From assembly GCF_000196435.1 (NCBI RefSeq), contig NC_010161.1, forward strand, positions 930,001-994,000: a stretch of DNA of 64,000 nucleotides, written 5' to 3'. Source of the stretch: Bartonella tribocorum CIP 105476. GTDB lineage: Bacteria > Pseudomonadota > Alphaproteobacteria > Rhizobiales > Rhizobiaceae. Each line of letters begins with the position of its first letter. Position 1 is the first letter of the stretch. Shown piece after piece: positions 60,928 to 64,000 of the stretch. Under the pieces are notes generated by a model that was not told the origin of the DNA, did not search any database, and worked only from the letters and a program-made list of their open reading frames with translations. Both the position numbers and the translations under genes were made by a program.

Positions 60928-61680
60928 TTAGTAGATATCGCTTGTGAAATATTTTTTCATAATTTTCTCATAAGTTCCATCCAAACGGATCTCTTTTATT
61001 GCTTCATTGAACTTAGTTTTAAGATCATTATTGTTTTGACGCAGAGCAATAGCAACAGGAAATTTTGTTTCTTCCAGAGTTCCTAAGAGGAGACAGCAAT
61101 CTCTACCTTCATTTTTAAGCCAGTTTAATGCTTGTAATTTATCAACAATAATCAAATCAAGTCGATGATTTAAAAGGTCACGGTTCACTTCTATCGTGGA
61201 AGGATAGAGCTTGATTTTTATCCCTTTAGAGGCATAATGATCTTCTGCATAAGTAGCTTGTGTTGTATTTGATTGCACACCAAGATTTCTACCTCTAAAG
61301 CTTTGCGTCGAGATTTCCTTAATTCCCGAATCTTTGGTAACAATGACAGCCAGTGCTGTATCGTAATAAGGATCTGTGAAGTCAATTTTTTGTAAACGCT
61401 CTTGTGTATGGGAGAGGGAAGCAACAATAGCATCATATTTTTTTGCAATAAGTCCGGGGATCATTCCTTCGAAATCTTGCGTGACAATGGTACACTCAAC
61501 ATTCATTTTTTTACAAAGTGCATAAGATATATCGATATCAAATCCTTGTAGTTTATTATTTGAGTCAATATAACTGAAGGGAGGGTAAGTACCTTCACTC
61601 GCGATTTTTAATGTTTTCGCATCAGCCAATTGGGTGAATAGCGCGGCGCTTATTATAAGAGCTCTTGCGAATAGTTTCAT
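60928..61680 (-). CDS. Polar amino acid ABC transporter, periplasmic binding protein (copy 1)
   Basis: 250 residues. A signal peptide (MKLFARALIISAALFTQLADA) leads into the SBP family 3 fold: LKIASEGTYPPFSYIDSN, GFDIDISYALCKKM, then the Asp in DFTDPYY and SNTTQATYAEDH-like ligand loops. Two cysteines lie in GRDCCLL. AGGAGA precedes the ATG. It is about four-fifths identical to the copy encoded 430 bases upstream, and the promoter regions are also alike. The ligand is probably a polar or basic amino acid, but that is family inference. Confidence 0.93.
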   Translation of the reverse strand: MKLFARALIISAALFTQLADAKTLKIASEGTYPPFSYIDSNNKLQGFDIDISYALCKKMNVECTIVTQDFEGMIPGLIAKKYDAIVASLSHTQERLQKIDFTDPYYDTALAVIVTKDSGIKEISTQSFRGRNLGVQSNTTQATYAEDHYASKGIKIKLYPSTIEVNRDLLNHRLDLIIVDKLQALNWLKNEGRDCCLLLGTLEETKFPVAIALRQNNNDLKTKFNEAIKEIRLDGTYEKIMKKYFTSDIY

Positions 61681-62108
61681 GATATTCTCCTATTGGATAA
61701 GCGGGCAAATATGAAATCATTGACGTTTTTATAATCTGTAAGCTTTTCTGGAGCAATGCAAAAATTTATCGGTGTTTATTTTAGATTATTATGCTGGACA
61801 TTATTATCAAAAAAATATCTTTTTTATTGATTGAAAGAAGAATAAACATCTTACTGCTGTGTGACGCTAAATAATAAGTCTAAATCATTTTGAACATAAA
61901 AAACTAGATTGAGATAAGATAAAAATACAATCTTATCGTTGCTATTAGATTTCATAAACATTTAATTATCGAGAAACAATTAAAAATTAACTTTTTGATA
62001 AATATAAATTTTTCTTATGAAAATGCTAAATTTTCAACATTTTTTCTTGTTCAACAAGAAGTTAAAAGATATTTTGGGAAAAGGTTCAGTTTTAATTGAC
62101 AGTAATAT
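61681..62108. other. Region between the two binding-protein genes
   Basis: 428 bases. The first 130 or so (next to copy 1) align with the sequence upstream of copy 2: AGGAG sites, GCAAATATGAAA, TTTTTATAATC and GGAGCAATG blocks recur in the same order. Thus each gene carries its own version of the promoter and leader. The rest is AT-rich with no gene; no strong terminator for copy 2 was found. Confidence 0.65.
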
Positions 62109-62861
62109 TTAATCGATATCGAATGTAAAATATTTTCTCATGATTTTATCATAGGTTCCATCAGCGCGTATCTCTTTTATTGCTTTATTGAAACTGTTTT
62201 TAAGATCATGATTATTTTTACGGAGTGCAATTGCGACAGGAAATTTTGTTTCTTCTAAAGTTCCTAGAAGCTTACAACAATCTTTTCCTTCATTTTCAAG
62301 CCAATTTAATGCCTTTAATTTATCAAAGATGATGATATCAAGCCGATGGCTTAAAAGATCACGATTCACTTCTATTGTTGTAGGATAAAGTTTGATATTC
62401 ACACCTTCAGGGGCATAATGATCTTCTGCATATGCAGCTTGTGTTGTATTTGATTGTACGCCAAGGTTTTTACCTCTAAAGGCTTGTGGTGAGATTTCTC
62501 TAATTTCCGAATTTTTGGTAACGATGACAGCCAGTGCTGTGTTGTAGTAAGGATCTGTAAAATCAATTTTTTGTAAGCGCTCTTTTGTAGGAGAAAGTGA
62601 AGAAATAATAGCATCATATTTCTTAGCTAGAAGACCGGGAATCATTCCCTCGAAGTCTTGCGTAACAATGGTACATTCAACATTCATTTTTTTACAAAGT
62701 GCATAAGATATATCAATATCAAACCCTTGAAGTTCGTTATTTGAGTCAATATAACTAAACGGAGGGTAAGAAGCATCACTCGCGATTTTCAACGTTTGAG
62801 AATTGGCTGATAAGGTAAACAATGTTGCACTTATTATAAGAGCTCTTGCTAATAACTTCAT
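62109..62861 (-). CDS. Polar amino acid ABC transporter, periplasmic binding protein (copy 2)
   Basis: 250 residues, a tandem paralogue of the gene downstream. The signal peptide is MKLLARALIISATLFTLSANS. The mature protein has LKIASDASYPPFSYIDSN, the same GFDIDISYALCKKM and DFTDPYY, and CC in GKDCCKL. Differences between the copies cluster in the first lobe's entrance (SEGT versus SDAS) and in the charged middle and C-terminal surface, so ligand range may differ. AGGAG precedes the ATG. It is probably the first gene of the transporter operon or a separate unit with its own promoter. Confidence 0.93.
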   Translation of the reverse strand: MKLLARALIISATLFTLSANSQTLKIASDASYPPFSYIDSNNELQGFDIDISYALCKKMNVECTIVTQDFEGMIPGLLAKKYDAIISSLSPTKERLQKIDFTDPYYNTALAVIVTKNSEIREISPQAFRGKNLGVQSNTTQAAYAEDHYAPEGVNIKLYPTTIEVNRDLLSHRLDIIIFDKLKALNWLENEGKDCCKLLGTLEETKFPVAIALRKNNHDLKNSFNKAIKEIRADGTYDKIMRKYFTFDID

Positions 62862-63662
62862 GATGTTCTCCTATTCAATAAGCTGGCAAATATGAAACCA
62901 TGAGGCATTTTTATAATCCGTAAGTTCTTTTGGAGCAATGTAAAAATTTATTTGCCTCCATTTTGTTATCATTACGTTGGATATTACTGTCAAAAAAATT
63001 ATTTATTCGTATCAATATGGGGGAGAAATACAGGAAAGAAGGAAAGCTCTTGTTAATAAAGGGATGAGATTGAATATTTTTATTTAAAATCAATAAATTA
63101 TCTTTAAAAGAAAAACTATTCGTTTAAATGTAAAGAAAATTTCAGCTCTTAACAGGACAAAATGTACAATATTCTCATCTGTTGTGTGAAATGTCTTTGA
63201 TATTAAAAAATGTCAAAATGAATTTATTTTCTGGTATTTGGAAAAATTTTTCTTGTAAATAGAAGCGCAGCTTTAACAAATGATGTTAAGATGAGTACTT
63301 GCACAAGACATAGCCATTATAAAGTGATTTTTATAATCATTCCTATAGAAAAATATCATTTTAGGGAGAGAGTCTTAAGAGTGCATTTCATGTTTATTCT
63401 AATTTCTTCAAGAGAATAAAAAGTTTTTACATGGTAAAAAGTACTCAAGGTAAGCCCCTTTTATTGAAGGAAGATAAAGAGTCAAATATAAGGTTTTTAA
63501 AGATGAGTGAATGATGAAAGATACGCTTCATCAAAGATAATGAGAATTATAAGGAAAAACTTAGGTTTTTTCATAAACTTTTATGATGCTGTTATCTCTG
63601 TAGAAAGAGTTTTTAAATGAGGTTTTGTAAAAAATTTTAAAGGATACTTTTTAATCATTTAC
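62862..63662. other. Intergenic region between the binding protein and gltA
   Basis: About 800 bases, very AT-rich. The part next to the binding-protein gene (to about 63000) is the duplicated promoter/leader segment. Beyond it I see no gene or named element; short open frames are not supported. Confidence 0.55.
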
Positions 63663-63692
63663 AATAAAGCTTCAGTTGACTGAAGCTTTATT
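63663..63692 (-). terminator. Terminator of gltA
   Basis: A perfect 13-base inverted repeat, AATAAAGCTTCAG / CTGAAGCTTTATT with a 4-base loop, lies about a dozen bases past the gltA stop. On the minus strand it runs into T-rich arms and could stop transcription from either side. Confidence 0.9.
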
Positions 63693-63703
63693 GATTTTTT
63701 TCT

Positions 63704-64000
63704 TTAATTGGTCCGTTTGTCTATAGAAACATAGTCACGTATAGCATAACCTGTGTAGAGTTGTCGAGGACGCCCAATTTTTTGTGCAGGATCTTCAATC
63801 ATTTCTTTCCACTGTGCCACCCACCCGACACTGCGCGCTAATGCAAAAAGAACAGTAAACATTTCAGTTGGAAAGCCTAGAGCTTTTAACGTAATACCGG
63901 AATAGAAATCAACATTGGGATAAAGCTTTTTCTCAATAAAATATTCATCATTTAGCGCAATTTTTTCAAGTTCTATCGCAATATCAAGAAGTGGATCATC
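63704..64000 (-). CDS. gltA: Citrate synthase, C-terminal part (partial)
   Basis: The last 98 codons of a type II citrate synthase; the rest lies beyond the right edge. Visible are [19 protein letters not shown], then [32 protein letters not shown] and [16 protein letters not shown] near the end. NVDFYSG and GRPRQLYTG are strong citrate synthase signatures: the Asp is a catalytic residue in the E. coli numbering region 362, and the Arg-rich stretch binds substrate. The enzyme makes citrate from oxaloacetate and acetyl-CoA at the entry of the TCA cycle. This gene is also the common typing locus for Bartonella. Confidence 0.96.
   Translation of the reverse strand, partial: DDPLLDIAIELEKIALNDEYFIEKKLYPNVDFYSGITLKALGFPTEMFTVLFALARSVGWVAQWKEMIEDPAQKIGRPRQLYTGYAIRDYVSIDKRTN

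Noticed and set aside
62041..62065. Short palindrome CTTGTTCAACAAG downstream of binding-protein copy 2
   Set aside because: It has no T run on the correct strand and almost no loop, so it was not called a terminator.

Overview
The window is a stretch of AT-rich alphaproteobacterial chromosome. Gene content, gene order and protein sequences fit Bartonella (Hyphomicrobiales) closely. Supporting signs are an ntrY-ntrX-trkA block, TrmFO, an NDUFA12-like complex I subunit, an EipB (DUF1849) envelope protein, an LpxI-type lipid A pathway, and long eroding intergenic regions of the kind seen in host-adapted genomes. The genus assignment is an inference from protein resemblance; the species cannot be fixed from the window.

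Layout. (1) 1-9.2 kb: 3' end of ntrY, ntrX, trkA, a DXD glycosyltransferase, then the protease set clpP-clpX-lon and an HU gene with a strong terminator. (2) 9.2-18.9 kb: a 0.95-kb non-coding stretch, trmFO (-), tRNA-Leu(UAG), tig, gatB, an NDUFA12-like gene, a DUF2155 gene, a 1.2-kb non-coding stretch, a rhomboid protease and rlmB (-). (3) 19-33.2 kb: the transcription-translation block tRNA-Tyr, tRNA-Gly, tuf, tRNA-Trp, secE, nusG, rplK, rplA, rplJ, rplL, rpoB, rpoC, with leader and intercistronic hairpins. (4) 33.2-38.6 kb: the decayed part of the window, holding a MerR regulator broken by several frameshifts, a nitroreductase, sdaA, and a tyrosine-recombinase pseudogene inside 1.9 kb of eroded DNA. 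(5) 38.6-45.3 kb: a small conserved hypothetical, a D,D-carboxypeptidase with a SPOR domain, clpS-clpA, a HIT protein, a RidA protein and eipB. (6) 45.4-58.5 kb: rpsB-tsf-pyrH-frr, a gap where uppS would be expected, then cdsA-rseP-bamA-lpxD-fabZ-lpxA-lpxI-lpxB. (7) 58.6-64 kb: a minus-strand polar amino acid ABC transporter with two tandem binding-protein genes, and the 3' end of gltA.

How the genes work together. ClpS-ClpA, ClpX, ClpP and Lon cover most ATP-dependent cytoplasmic proteolysis. The 19-33 kb block supplies EF-Tu, the L11/L1/L10/L12 stalk proteins and both large RNA polymerase subunits. The 45-58 kb block joins translation (S2, EF-Ts, UMP kinase, ribosome recycling) to phospholipid, outer-membrane protein and lipid A synthesis.

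I found no clear new defence, mobile or biosynthetic system. The points most worth following are the integrase pseudogene, the multiply broken MerR gene, the duplicated transporter binding protein with its promoter region, the missing uppS, and several unassigned hairpins and orphan regions.
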